Below, one piece after another: positions 21,346 through 49,769 of a stretch of DNA of 64,000 nucleotides. The DNA is from Toxorhynchites rutilus septentrionalis (lineage: Eukaryota > Arthropoda > Insecta > Diptera > Culicidae), in the NCBI RefSeq assembly GCF_029784135.1, contig NC_073744.1, forward strand, positions 78,037,935 through 78,101,934, given 5' to 3'. The notes below the pieces were generated by a model, which worked only from the letters and a program-made list of their open reading frames with translations, was not told the origin of the DNA and searched no databases. Position 1 is the stretch's first letter, and each line of letters starts with the position of its first letter. The translations under genes and the position numbers were made by a program.

Positions 21346-21599
21346 ACATTTTTCCCTCTTCGCGACCTATTTCAAGTTTCCTGAATAATTTTGAAAAAAA
21401 ATTTCGCATTGCACATGGATGACCAAGCATTTTGTAAATTCTTTCTTCAATCATATTATTCTAGTTCAGTTCATTTAGCTATGTAAATACCTTGTAATCT
21501 CTTGAATAAAATTAGAAGTTGAGTACATTATCATTCAAGATCCAACGTATTTTCGAACGCTTATGAAATGAAACACAAATTTCTGCATTACTTGAGAAT

Positions 21600-21880
21600 T
21601 ATTCAAGCAAATGGCACCAACTTAGGCACATTGCGGTTGGAGGGTGCAATAAATGTTTCTATGGTGGTTAGACTCTCCACCCCCCTCTCTAATGGGGGGC
21701 TGCCATACAAATGAAACACAAATTTCTGCATAACTCGAGAACTAATCAAGCAAATGAAACGAAATTTGGCATGTGGAGGTTTTAGGGTGCAATAAATATT
21801 TCTATGATGGTTAGACTCTCCACCCCTCTCTCTAAGGGGGGGTGCCATACAAATGAAACACAAGTTTGGGATGTGAGGGT
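21600..21880 (-). repeat. ~145-bp repeat array, inverted (about 2 copies)
   Basis: Reverse-complement copies of the 20490-20935 unit: TAGAAATATTTATTGCACCC and relatives read on the minus strand. With the + array they bracket the hAT fragment. Confidence 0.8.
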
Positions 21881-22399
21881 CTTTGGGTATGAGACATGTT
21901 CCTATAATGTACTGCGAAACTGCGAAACACTTACCAAGCAATCACAGTAACCTGATAACGATGATGAGAACTGATGGAACACGGGAGAAATTTAAATATT
22001 TATGAACGGGTAAATTCTACGTGCTCACGTGAAGCAAACGTCAAACACAAACGATAATGAGTAGTGTTGTCAGTTTGTTGCCGATTATGTTAGAATTCAA
22101 ATGTAGTTCTCATGTAAATGATAGTGAAACCAAGGGATTACTCTAAAGATACAATTGTGATATTAATTTTGAAGTTATATCATCAGTACATTCAACAATT
22201 CAGGATATTAGAAGAAAGTATCCGAAATATGATGTTGTCCGAAATTTTCACAAACTATTCTTGATGCGAATTTTGAAACGGCGTAATCATTTAATTTGAA
22301 CAACTTAAAATTGCTTTTATTGTTCGATATTGTTACCACAAATATGGTTCATGACCGTGCGGTAATCTAAAACTTTTATAGCCTTGCATAGCAGATGAA

Positions 22400-22615
22400 A
22401 AGTGTACAATGCATTTTCTCAAAGAATTCACCAACGACACGACCGCAGCCTTAGGTGAATGTCCAATATATCAACGACTAAAAACTGATTATGACAGACA
22501 ATCATTCATAAAAATTAACAACGCAAACATTGACATGGAAAATCGTTCGGCAGTGCCATATTCGCCTCATCTGAGCAAAACATTCAAGGCTCATATTAAT
22601 GTTGAGTTCTGTGGT
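22400..22615. mobile_element. Left part of older short element split by the CR1-like insertion
   Basis: CACCAACGACACGACCG and ATATATCAACGACTAAA match 41665-41740. The right part resumes at 27370-27715. At 41640-42150 both parts are joined, so the retroelement between them is a later insertion. Confidence 0.65.
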
Positions 22616-22986
22616 TCGATGAAGAGCAACAAATCAACAATCGGATCTTTTGGATCACGTAACTGAATATTCGATCTGAGTACTGTGTTACTTTTTGTCA
22701 TTTTACGATTGTTAGTCGATGATTTGTTTGGCAATTTTTGTATCAATTTTACCGTTTCGCGATTCTCCTCAACGCACCTGTGAAGTTTTGTATGTTCGTT
22801 GCGTAAAAGTACGCGGAATTGCGAGAAGAAAGTGTTTAGATTGATCGGTGATTGTGTATCAATATCAAGACAATCATCCCAGACCTCATTGTTCCACACT
22901 CAAGCTTCATTCGCATTGAGCTGAGCCTTGCACTATCTAGAAGCAAAACCAGCGACTTTAACTTGCATAACTGAAGGCGTATCACG

Positions 22987-23802
22987 ATGGCTAAGCAATG
23001 TTCAAAATGTTCTGTTGCTATAAACGGCATCGACTATGTTGTTTGTCGTGGATATTTTGGTGCATTCTTCCACATGAATATATGCTCAGGTGTGACACGT
23101 GCACTGCAATCCTATTTTGCGGCAAACAAGAATTTATTTTGGATGTGTGACAAATGTGCTGAACTGTTTGAGAATTCCCATTTACGCTCTATCACGGCTC
23201 ATGCTGATCAATCCTCACCATTGAATTCGCTCACCACTGCGATAACGGAACTGCGTGCTGAGATTAAACAGATTCATTCGAAACCCAACGCTGATTACTC
23301 TCCAGCTGCTAATTGGCCCACAACAACTCAACGAAGGACCAATAAAAGACCTCTTGATGTAAACGTGGTTGTACAAGGTACTGAAAACTGTAATGTTGGT
23401 AGAAAGCAGCCGTTAGAAAATGTCGTGTCAGTGCCAGTGTGCAAGAAGGAGGATCAAATGTTCTGGTTATATATTTCGAGAATTCGACCAGACGTAACAC
23501 CTGAAGCGGTATCGGCTATGGTAAAAGCAAATCTTAACACCGATGACGAACTCTCTGTGTTTAAACTTATCGCGAAAGACAAGGACATAAGCACCCTCTC
23601 ATTTGTGTCCTTTAAAGTTGGGCTAGACCCATCGTTGAAAACGAAGGCTTTGGATCCAGAAACTTGGCCTGAAGGAGTTTTATTCAGGGAGTTTGAAGAC
23701 TTCGGATCACAAAAATTTCGCGCTCCGTTAAAACAAAGGAAAGCATCAACGCCACTACGCTCAACTCAAATCTCCTCTCCTGTCAATCCTACTCCAGCGT
23801 AA
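22987..23802 (+). CDS. ORF1 of CR1-like element: PHD-finger protein
   Basis: A 271-aa protein beginning MAKQCSKCSVAINGIDYVVC. Residues 5-60 place Cys and His as a C4HC3-like zinc finger (CSKC, CRGYFGAFFH, CSG, CDKC). A hydrophilic linker follows. Residues about 155-235 (FWLYISRIRPDVTPEAVSAM) resemble the RRM-like or esterase-adjacent C-terminal domains seen in CR1-type ORF1 proteins; I cannot decide which. It ends 29 bp before the ORF2 frame opens. The frame is intact. The role, RNA chaperone in the retrotransposition complex, is inferred from the family. Confidence 0.8.
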   Translation: MAKQCSKCSVAINGIDYVVCRGYFGAFFHMNICSGVTRALQSYFAANKNLFWMCDKCAELFENSHLRSITAHADQSSPLNSLTTAITELRAEIKQIHSKPNADYSPAANWPTTTQRRTNKRPLDVNVVVQGTENCNVGRKQPLENVVSVPVCKKEDQMFWLYISRIRPDVTPEAVSAMVKANLNTDDELSVFKLIAKDKDISTLSFVSFKVGLDPSLKTKALDPETWPEGVLFREFEDFGSQKFRAPLKQRKASTPLRSTQISSPVNPTPA

Positions 23803-23831
23803 GGATTTCGGAAAAGTCGAATTCTCACATT

Positions 23832-26800
23832 TTGTTATGCAGTTCTTCATCTGAATCGGTCACTGTTTCGTTCCCGGGGTGCACACACTTTAGTCTTATG
23901 GAAGCCCCTAACCACCTCATCTCAGTCGAGACTTTGCAGCCAGCGACCAACAGTCATCCCGGTCCTGAGTTTGAGTATGGTAAAGGAGACTTCCGAACTG
24001 TCATCACAGGCAAGTATCCATATTTTTGGAACACTTCTTGTCCAGTACAGTCTATCGTTTCCAGTCACATCTCATTTTGCACACCGACATACAATCAATC
24101 GTCACCCGAATCAGTCGTTCCACCACCGGGATGCATGCCTGCCAGCCCCATGGAAGCCCCTAGAGCCCTCACCTCAGTCGAGCCGCACCTGTCAGCGATC
24201 ATCAGTCATCCCGGTCCTGAGGTTGAGAACGGTGAAGGGGACTTCCAAAATGATATAACAGGCGAGTATCCACATGTTAGGAACAATTGTTGTCCAGTAA
24301 TGCCTGTCGCTTCTAGCCACTACACACTTCACTCGGAATTTGGTGATACCGAAATGGTCCAAATTAGTGAAAATGCAGCGACTGAAATCACCCCACCCTA
24401 CATACCGTCAAATAGTCGGTCATTTCCCGTCGTTACGGCACGTGAGCCGTTCTCAGTATATTACCAGAACGTTAGAGGTTTGCGTACAAAAATTGCTCGG
24501 CTGCGTATAGTGCTGTCAAGCTGTGACTACGACGTAATCGTGTTCACTGAAACATGGCTTATGGATGATATCGAAAGCTGTGAAATATCGTCGGATTATG
24601 TTCTATTCCGCTGTGATCGCAACGAACTGACCAGCCAGCATTCGCGGGGTGGTGGAGTACTGATAGCCGTCAAAAACTGCATTAAATGCGAAGCTGTTAT
24701 AATGACTAGTTGTGAAGAGCTCGAACAAATCGCAGTCTGTATAAAATTACAGCATCGTTCACTGTACGTAATCGCTATTTATCTCCCACCAAACTCGAGC
24801 ACCAATTTATATAGGGCTCATGCAAATGCGGTACGACACGTTGTTGATCACCTTTCGGAGTCTGACATAATCTTGTCAATTGGTGACTTCAATCTTCCAA
24901 ACATACGATGGCATCATGATGAGGACATCAATGGATACATTCCTTCAAACGATCTAGATGAAACCGAGTTAAACTTTACACAAGCCATGTTTGTGAATGG
25001 CTTGAGGCAGATTAATAGATATGTCAACACCAATGAAAGACTTCTGGACCTAGTATTTACCAATCTCCCTGAGTATCTGGACATACTTTTACCATCTTCT
25101 CCGTTGCTACCTATTGATAACCACCACACTCCTTTCGTTTTACTACCTAGAATGACACACCAACATTATTTGACGATCAAGAAAAAAGTGTGAAATATGA
25201 CTATTCGACTTGTGATTTTGGACTATTGAATTCTGTCCTTGCGGATATTGAATGGGAGAATCTAATGAACACGAATACAGTAGACCAGATGCTATCTGTT
25301 TTTTACGAATTTCTTTTCGATGTTATCAGTCGTATTGTACCGCAAAAAAGACAAGTATCTGGTTCCATCTTCAACAAACCTTGGTGGACACCCGAGCTTC
25401 GCAAACTTCGAAACAATCTCCGTAAAATGCGCAACCGATATTTCCAGACAAAAAATCAAACTGATAGAGCCAGACTTCGCGATTTTGAGTCAGAGTACAA
25501 AACTGTTCTTCTTGCAAGTCACGACAACTATTTGAACAAAATTCAGGCCACAGTCAAAAAGGATCCTTCTCGGTTCTGGAATTTCGTCAAGCAGAGGAAA
25601 GATACACACAGTATCCCTGCCACGCTGAAGTTTGGTGAAATCACTTCACACTCGAATGTGGAGGCAGCGAATATTTTTGCAACATTCTTCGAAAGCGTAT
25701 TCAGCAAAGCATCGCCTGTTCAACGACAGAATTGCTATGACCACATCAAGACATTCAACATTAATCTGCCATGTATACCGTTTAATCTGGATGATATTAG
25801 GAAAGCTCTCGAAGACCTCGACTCTACTAAAGGACCTGGAACAGATGATCTACCTCCTGTGTTTTGGAAAAACTGTGCCGCTTCGCTTGCGATACCTGTA
25901 GCTGCAGTTTTCAATCGCTCCATAGAAGACGGAGTATTCCCACTCGCGTGGAAAATGGCATGTATAGTTCCGATCTTCAAATCCGGAAATTCCAATTGTG
26001 TTTCCAATTATCGTGGTGTATCCATTCTCTGCTGTCTCGGTAAAGTGTTTGAGAAGCTGGTTCACGCAGTATTGTATAGAGTGAGTGCACCGATCATCAC
26101 TGACAGCCAGCACGGATTCATGAAACGGCGTTCAACAACAACAAACCTTATGTGCTATGTGTCAGCAATATCACGTTCTTTTGAATCAAAGCGACAAATG
26201 GATTCAGTTTATGTTGACTTCGCGAAAGCATTCGATACAGTACCGCACAATCTCATCATTCAGAAAATGAATCACATTGGTTTTCCCTCATGGATTACCA
26301 AATGGATATACTCGTACTTATCGGATCGTAAAGCTTTCGTTATTGTTAATTCCGTGCGCTCTAGAATATTCACCATTCCATCTGGTGTGCCACAAGGAAG
26401 TGTTCTCGGCCCGCTTCTGTTTATTATTTATGTTAACGACCTGTGTGAGCTACTTTCCACATCCAAGCTTTTATTCGCCGATGATCTCAAAATTTACAGT
26501 GAGATTGCTTCATCCATTGACTGCATCAAACTTCAAGATGATATTAATTGTTTGCTAATCTGGTGCAATGATAACGGTATGCGTGTGAATAGTAAAAAGT
26601 GTAAAGCCATATCCTACAGTCGCTGCAATAATGTCATTCGCCACCAATACCACATGGGGCTGGAGCCCATAGAACGCGCAAACTCGATCTGTGATCTAGG
26701 AGTAATGATCGACTCTAAACTGAAGTTCAATGAGCACATAGTAATCACAACCGCTAAAGCATACACTGTGCTCGGTTTCATTCGTCGCCATGCTTCTGGA

Positions 26801-27298
26801 TTTTCTGACGTGTATTGCCTCAAAAAGTTATACTGCGCGCTAGTTCGGAGCATCATGGAATATGCTGCACCGGTTTGGTCCCCATTCCTCGTTACACAAA
26901 TCGTTGCGTTGGAGCGAATCCAGAGAAGTTTCATGCGGTTTGCTTTGCGACAGCTCCCTTGGAATGATCCGATAAATCTTCCGAGTTATGCTGATCGTTG
27001 TAAACTGATTGACTTGGAAACACTATCAGCCAGGCGTACCAAACTACAAAGAATATTTATTTATAATTTAATAACCGGCAATGTGGACTGTCCCGAACTG
27101 TTACGTCAAGTTCCGTGGAATATTCCTCCCCGTCGTTTTCGTAATTCATCGTTATTTCTTATACCATTCCATAGAACGAATTATGGTTTCAACAATAGTT
27201 TCAATTTGTGTTTATGTTCTTTTAACAATGTTAGTGATGTGTTTGATTTTACTCTGTCCAAGAATGTGTTTAGTACTAGAATAAGAAACTTAGAATAA
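23832..27298 (+). pseudogene. ORF2 of CR1-like element: endonuclease-RT, one frameshift
   Basis: Two overlapping frames make up one protein. The first (23832-25193) has a Pro/Ser-rich N-terminal region with an internal ~250-bp duplication, then an AP endonuclease (YYQNVRGLRTK, FTETWL, SIGDFNLPNIRW). The second (from 25190) holds the reverse transcriptase: KGPGTDDLPPVFWK, IVPIFKSGN, SGVPQGSVLGPLLF and the catalytic FADDLK. The frames are offset by -1 at an A6 run (25182-25187). The first in-frame ATG is at about 23899, so the frame extent upstream is not a start call. The single shift suggests a fairly young copy, or recoding. Confidence 0.85.
23870..24310 (+). repeat. In-frame ~250-bp tandem duplication within ORF2
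   Basis: Segments starting at about 23870 and 24117 both contain ATGGAAGCCCCTA, CAGTCATCCCGGTCCTGAG, GGAGACTTCC-type and TGTCCAGT blocks. The reading frame is kept, so the N-terminal region of the protein carries two ~80-residue repeats. Confidence 0.8.
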
Positions 27299-27369
27299 TT
27301 TAGATCTTAAGGTTTCAGTCTGTACGACGTTGTCGAAGATGGTGAAATAAAAATAAAAAAAAATAAAAA

Positions 27370-27715
27370 ATACATTTGCAACAACGAAATTTATATTGAT
27401 ATTCTTCATTTAATTTGTCTACTTTACGACAAAAATATATTCCTATTTTCACTTCAGATTCGTTAATGAAATACATCGGGACTGGAATACAAAGAATAGT
27501 TTGTGTTTTTTTTTTCAATTTTTGTCGGTGGTCATCGACTTGGCGCTCTATTCCTCGGTATGTCAAACACAAGAGTAACGAACGTTTCACGTATATGTAG
27601 ATCGTTAAAACGTTTAAACACACTTACAATACATTAGTTATTTTTTATTTAACAACCTACATATTCACTAGAAATAATTTTTATGGCAAAACAACGTTTG
27701 ACGAGTCAGCTAGTA
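27370..27715. mobile_element. Right part of older split element, ending ..GTCAGCTAGTA
   Basis: Shares GTAGATCGTT, AATACATTA, TTTATTTAACA and GGCAAAACAACGTTTG with 42030-42150. On the minus strand the end reads ACTAGCTGACTCG, a motif also seen at about 18095 and 42135 and, diverged, near 48410. I cannot assign this repeat family. Confidence 0.6.
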
Positions 27716-28274
27716 AAATCATAAAATTTTGAACCACCCTCATTGGTTGAATACAATTATTCCTGTCGCAAGCGAGAAACATCAACGCTTTCTATATGTC
27801 ATTACTTGTCTGTTTTTCCTCCACCACAGAAAATGTTTTAACATTCGATATTTTTTTATGAAACACTTGACCGACTAATCCGAAGGACAGTGTGTTGAAC
27901 TGACAGAAATTGCTTTTGTCCGTATTCCCCTCACTTCCCCAACGATGAATTTTTAGCCATCAAAAAATAATTTTCATAATCCCTCAAGTGATAAGAATCA
28001 TTCACAGATTAAATTCCATTTGCGATACCATTGTTGCCATCTGTTGAGTAAACTATTTATTCAAACTGATACTTCCACAATTGTTTTGATTCCCACTAGA
28101 CTGCGCTGCTGTCTGTAAGCTTTCGAAGCTTTCAACAAATCGTTTCCCAAATCGCTTTTCGTCGATTCGATGTACATGCGCATTCGCTCCTCCTTATCGA
28201 ACCAACGCCTTCCCGCCCAACCAAAACGGATGCCGTGTCGCTATGGTCGCCAGACAGTTTTTTAGCCGCCAGTG
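27716..28274 (+). promoter_or_regulatory. Upstream region of the FANK1-like gene
   Basis: AT-rich until about 28080, then base composition becomes mixed up to the ATG at 28275, suggesting the promoter and 5'UTR. GTCGCTATGGTCGC at 28237-28250 loosely resembles half of an RFX X-box; this is weak. No TATA box was recognised. Confidence 0.35.
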
Positions 28275-29256
28275 ATGGCTGGTTCTCCACTGGAAAAACT
28301 AATCCATTCCGATGACAACTTCCACGTTTTCCTCACCAAACAAACCACATCCATAATAGGGCTGCGGTGGGACTTTCCCGCGCCACTGGACGAACCGTTC
28401 GATCTGTTCAAGGTGGAGAAATGCTACAGCTGCAAGCGGAATCAGTGGCGCGTGGTACACTGGGGATCCGGTTGGTGCGTTACTATCCACAATCTCGAAC
28501 AGAACCTGTGCTACTCGTTCCGCATTAGCGTTTTGCGTCAGCAGGAAGAAGACGGTAGCTTCGTGTACGTTCGTGAGTCGCAGATTTTCCGTACCTTTAC
28601 GCTGCCGGATGTCCCCTCGACGATGTCGGTGTACCGAGCGGTGAAGAAGAACCAACCGGCGTTGGTGCGGAAGCTGTTGAGCATGAAGCCGGACCTGATT
28701 AATGTGCCTGTCAACGAGGAAACCCTCTTGTATCAAGCGGTTAAGAATAACAACCTGGAAGTGATCGATCTGCTGTTCGAGTTTGGTGCGGACGTGAACC
28801 TCGGGATACCATGTAATGGGGAAACGCCACTGCACGTAAGATCGAATTAAAACCAAAAAGAGCCTAAATGTAAACGGTAGGTTGTATTTCCAGCTGGCAG
28901 TCTATAATAAAAATATAAAGATCGCTAGGCACCTCATCGAACATGGTGCACACGTGAACGCCTCGAATTACATCGGAATGACAGCAGGGCACTATGCGAT
29001 CGATGCAAATGATCTGCACACGCTAAAGTTCGTACTCTCCCATGGTTGTAGTGTCGAGACACGTGATCGGTGCAACTGGACGTTGATCTTTCGGGCGATA
29101 TTCATGCGAGCAAACGCCGAGGTCATCAAGCATCTGTTGGAGCGCAAGTGTCGACTGAAGATTCACGACAGTAACAAGCTGACGCCGCTGGATTACGCCC
29201 AGCTAACGGAACAGGAGGAATTTGTCAGATTGATCAAGAAAAGACTCAAAATATAA
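28275..29256 (+). CDS. FANK1: FANK1-like protein (fibronectin III plus ankyrin repeats)
   Basis: Two exons: 28275-28835 and 28894-29256. The 58-bp intron has GTAAG at its donor and TTTCCAG at its acceptor, and splits an ankyrin TPLH-LAV motif between codons. The 307-aa product has a fibronectin type III domain at about 12-110 (LRWDFPAP, LEQNLCYSFRISVL) and five or so ankyrin repeats from about 118 to the end (ETLLYQAVKNNNLEVIDLLFEFGADVN is one). That order and length match FANK1, known in vertebrates as a testis and ciliated-cell protein. A GTG lies just before the ATG; I chose the ATG. Poly(A) signal AATAAA is at 29347-29352. The next gene is convergent, its stop only 155 bp away. Function in insects is inferred from homology. 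Confidence 0.9.
28836..28893 (+). other. 58-bp intron of the FANK1-like gene
   Basis: GTAAGA donor and TTTCCAG acceptor. Removing it joins CAC to CTG in phase 0 and repairs an ankyrin repeat; without splicing the frame ends at a TAA 12 bases downstream. Confidence 0.9.
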
Positions 29257-29279
29257 GTTTAACGCGTTTTCACGTTTTC

Positions 29280-29285
29280 TTTATT
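29280..29285 (-). terminator. Poly(A) signal of Skeletor
   Basis: TTTATT on +, so AATAAA on -, about 130 bp past the Skeletor stop (29414-29412). It lies only 24 bp from the stop codon of the convergent FANK1-like gene. Confidence 0.55.
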
Positions 29286-29346
29286 ATTTACAGTGTGTAA
29301 TTTGTGTTTAATTTTGTTTCTTGCACGTTCTTCCTACTCGGCATTA

Positions 29347-29352
29347 AATAAA
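29347..29352 (+). terminator. Poly(A) signal of the FANK1-like gene
   Basis: AATAAA 91 bp past the stop, and the first such signal on this strand. It lies beyond the opposing Skeletor signal, so the two 3'UTRs overlap by roughly 70-100 bp. Confidence 0.6.
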
Positions 29353-29411
29353 ACTTATCTAACAAAACTTAAACCAAAACAAAGTGAAAGAAAAATGCTG
29401 CAGGTCACGCA

Positions 29412-46630
<17,219 letters not shown>

Positions 46631-46634
46631 CTAT

Positions 46635-48105
46635 AAAAAATAAAAAGAAGCCATGAAATGTGAAGCTGAGAGCGCGATTCACTGTAAACCCTTAAATTCA
46701 TTGTCCCTTATTCCATGGAAAGCAATTGAAAGTTAAAAGGTTACGCTCGTGTATCCATTTCGATTTTACTGTCACTCTCTAACCAGCGACACTGTGAACA
46801 GGTTCATAAAATAACCGGGTCAACGACTTCCACACCGCACGAACCGAACTGCATCGAGCGTAAACATCGCGCGACGTGTGATCGTGTCGAGCTGTCACTT
46901 TTGTAACACACTTCGTCAACGATTGACAAAACAAAATAAAACGAGCTGTCTTGAAGGATAATTTGGGGGACTGATTAGAGGTTTCGTAGTTCGTATGTTT
47001 TACCCATATTTTGACTATCGTTCGATCGCAGTTCCAACCACGCTCTAATGATAGGACTGCGTCTACCGATCGACAAAATTGTTAACTTTCGCTGTGGCTC
47101 GTGCAGAAGATGGCAACGCAGTGGATCATCGATTGTCTATAAACGCCTTCTGGTGGCGCTCAATCAAAAGCTTGTAAATTGATATGGCCATTTCCATGCC
47201 GACAACAAACGTGAGAAACTGTTCGCTCGAATAAGAAACAACCTTGCGCTCGATGATCGGCATCTGATTACCGTTTGTGGTTGAAGTTGGTGTATGAATC
47301 GGCGAAGAGGCAAAGAGAGGCAAAAACAAAAGGCGCAAATTGCCTAATCAAATCGCTAATCGCTTTGATTGATCGATTGCGCAATGGCTCGCTGGCCTGC
47401 CGTGGTGTCGGTTTTTGCACTGAATAACCTAACCGATGGATTGACAGAGAACGCGGAGGAAACTGTCACCCAGCGGAGTTACAGATCGGGGAGTTCAATG
47501 GCTGGGGAGAACAGATTTGAGGCTTTTTGAATGGAACAGACCGAAGAATTATTAATTGTTTCATTGTAAACGGATAATGTGTGTTGCGTATAGCTTATTA
47601 GAATTCAAAACATGTCTTGCACAGTGTGATAATTCGACAACTAGATGCTTACCTCACGTATTCAAGGGCTTGTTGATATGTTTTGGCACACATTCGGTCA
47701 AATATATACCGGGAATTTGTGATTTTAGATCTTCCCGCTGAAAATTTTTCAAATTCAGTTCAACAAAATACAAAACACAAAATACAAAAAAATTATACTA
47801 AATTGGATAATTCTTAGATATTGATATGTTTAGTTTTAGAAATTAGGTTAGTAAGAAGTGCGATTTCATGAAAATTAAAAAAAAATGCAGGCTGTGGAAA
47901 CAAGGAAAAAATGCTACAAACAAATTTGTTTTTGTGCGATAGACAGGTACAGCACAGAAAAATCGCATAAAAACGTACTAAACTTCACCAGTAATTTCAA
48001 AAAATAGTTTTCGCTACACAGTTTGAAAAACAAAATTATGCGGTAGATAGGGACCACATTGAAAAATTTCCAAAAGTAAATACCGTCGATGGGGGTGAAA
48101 ATCGG
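46635..48105. other. Skeletor: Region upstream of the first Skeletor exon found
   Basis: The missing 5' exon with start codon and signal peptide should lie to the right of 46630 on the minus strand. I found no convincing exon here. Around 46800-46950 the sequence is richer in CpG and includes CAGTTCGGTTCG on -, which could be promoter or 5'UTR, but this is speculative. Confidence 0.3.
47126..47330 (-). pseudogene. Possible COQ10-like fragment
   Basis: The minus strand encodes IIERKVVSYSSEQFLTFV, similar by eye to the ER...GYS.EQ.F.VV start of the coenzyme Q-binding protein COQ10. Shifting frame gives a weak continuation, with a GAGCGC block at a plausible place. Without alignment this is tentative; it may be chance. 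Confidence 0.22.
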
Positions 48106-48110
48106 TTATA

Positions 48111-49538
48111 GGGGCAAAGGTGCGCACCGCACGAGGCAAAAGTGCGCACTTATTGAATTGAACTTCTTAGATAACTTATACCAAAAATGAATGCTTTATC
48201 ATCAGAAGCGAGAGAAGCATCATTACTAGAGAGTGTAGGCACCGTCCAGTAGGCAGGAGGGGGATGTTCTATGGTTTTTATGGGTGGAGAAGAGTAGGTG
48301 TTATGGTCGAACATACCACGTGGAAATTTTTGGGAGGAAGGAGATTGACAATATAAGATATCCGAAACTGTCCAACATTTGAAACAGAATTTGTTTGTAT
48401 TAACAAACTAACTAGCCCTGCGAACTTCGTCCCACCCACAATTGATATATTGATATGAATCATTTCAAACACTCAAGAAATTATTATTATGTATGTAACC
48501 TATACTCGCGAATGCATGGTGAAAATAAAAACATTTTTCATTTGAAATTAATTTTGAATTATTTTTAAGCAATTGTTTATTTTTATTCCTCATCTTGGAT
48601 TTCGGTTCTGAGGATTCCGACGCTTAGAGCGCTGTTGCTTCGTTACGCTGTTGTGGGGTTCGAAGAGACAGACGATGGTTCCTCATGAAGCTAGAATCCG
48701 AATCTCATCCTGCCAGTTTTGCATCTTGGTTGAATTCGTGCTGGAGGTTGTTGGCTTCCGCCGCAAAATCAAACGCCAGACGTCGTAAATCTTTGAGAAT
48801 CATACCACAGAAAGCTTTGTCCAGTACCCTGCAATGGTCCGCCAGATCCTCTGACTGTTCACTCGTTAATACCTATCTGAACCGCCCCTGGTGCTCGCTG
48901 ACACATCCCAGCAGAAGTAGAAATGTCAATAAAAGAAGATTCAAATCATAAACCACTTTCTGATATGAGCCTCTTCCTCGGAGCTGATTCAAAAATTTCG
49001 AAGTCTGCCGCAATCGAACGCTTTGAGACTCCCTCCCGAAGCCTCTGTCGGGACATTTGAGCATTTCTGGAGTGTATTTGTTCAAATCAGTTTTCTTCTT
49101 GTGGGTCCCGTTGAAAATTTTGTTCGAAACATTTTAGATTTTTTTTTCAGAGCAAAACGCTAGTGCGAACTTTTACCCCACGGCCACTGCGCACCTTTGC
49201 CCCACAAGCAATTTTTGAACTAATCGAATTTTTTAAAAAAGCTCTTGAACTTTTCCAAAAAAACGAATACGCACTATCATCTACTATAGAATAACTTGAC
49301 AGTGTAGTTTCGAACTTTCCAGTTATTTGAGGTAAGTAAATCGTCATCTCCAAAACTGAAAAAATAGATCAAAACATCGCAAAACTCTTTTTACCTCATA
49401 ACTTTGCGTTATGAAATGTATATGTGTGAGCTGCTGGTGTAATAATGTATTATACGAATACACTGTTGTCGAATTTTTATGCTCGTTTGCTTCAAAAAGG
49501 CCAATGTGCACTTTTGCCCCGTGCGCACCTTTTCCCCG
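48111..49538. mobile_element. Second pogo-like relic
   Basis: Inverted ends: GGGGCAAAGGTGCGCACCG, then GGCAAAAGTGCGCAC, at 48111-48155; and GTGCACTTTTGCCCCGTGCG, then CACCTTTTCCCC, at 49505-49538. A further internal copy of the G/C-rich motif lies at about 49160-49205. A transposase remnant is on the minus strand. Confidence 0.75.
48600..48935 (-). pseudogene. Pogo-like transposase fragment (CENP-B-type DNA-binding region)
   Basis: The minus strand encodes VLDKAFCGMILKDLRRLAFD, FAAEANNLQHEFNQDAKLAG, a stop, then SFMRNHRLSLRTPQQRNEA. L...A...AE.N...H.FN....AG.DW...F..RH..LS.R.P is the CENP-B N-terminal-like DNA-binding signature of pogo/Tigger transposases. Stop codons interrupt it and no DDE catalytic region is seen. 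It differs in sequence from the pogo relic at 42.3-43.5 kb. Confidence 0.7.
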
Positions 49539-49769
49539 CACTACTCTATTATTTAATAAGTCATCAAAGTTTGATTCGTAAATAGCCATCAAATAACACC
49601 TCAGAAAAAATCTCATGCTCAGCATTATACAGAACTACTAAAAATTATAAATATTGGATAGAATTATTCTTTAAAGTCTTGCCAGATGAGTCATTACTGA
49701 TTTTGAACATGAATTTTTTTTTGCATTCGAATTTCTATATTTTCACAATAATCTCTTATTTACACCGAG

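Larger units (their letters stand above)
22620..27368 (+). mobile_element. CR1/Jockey-type non-LTR retrotransposon
   Basis: Contains an ORF1 with a PHD-like finger and an ORF2 with endonuclease and RT but no RNase H, and ends in an AAATAAAAATAAAA tail (about 27345-27368). The absence of RNase H and the PHD-type ORF1 point to the CR1/L2/Jockey side of the tree. The 5' limit is inferred from where matching to the copy at 41.6-42.1 kb stops. No target duplication was identified. Confidence 0.82.
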
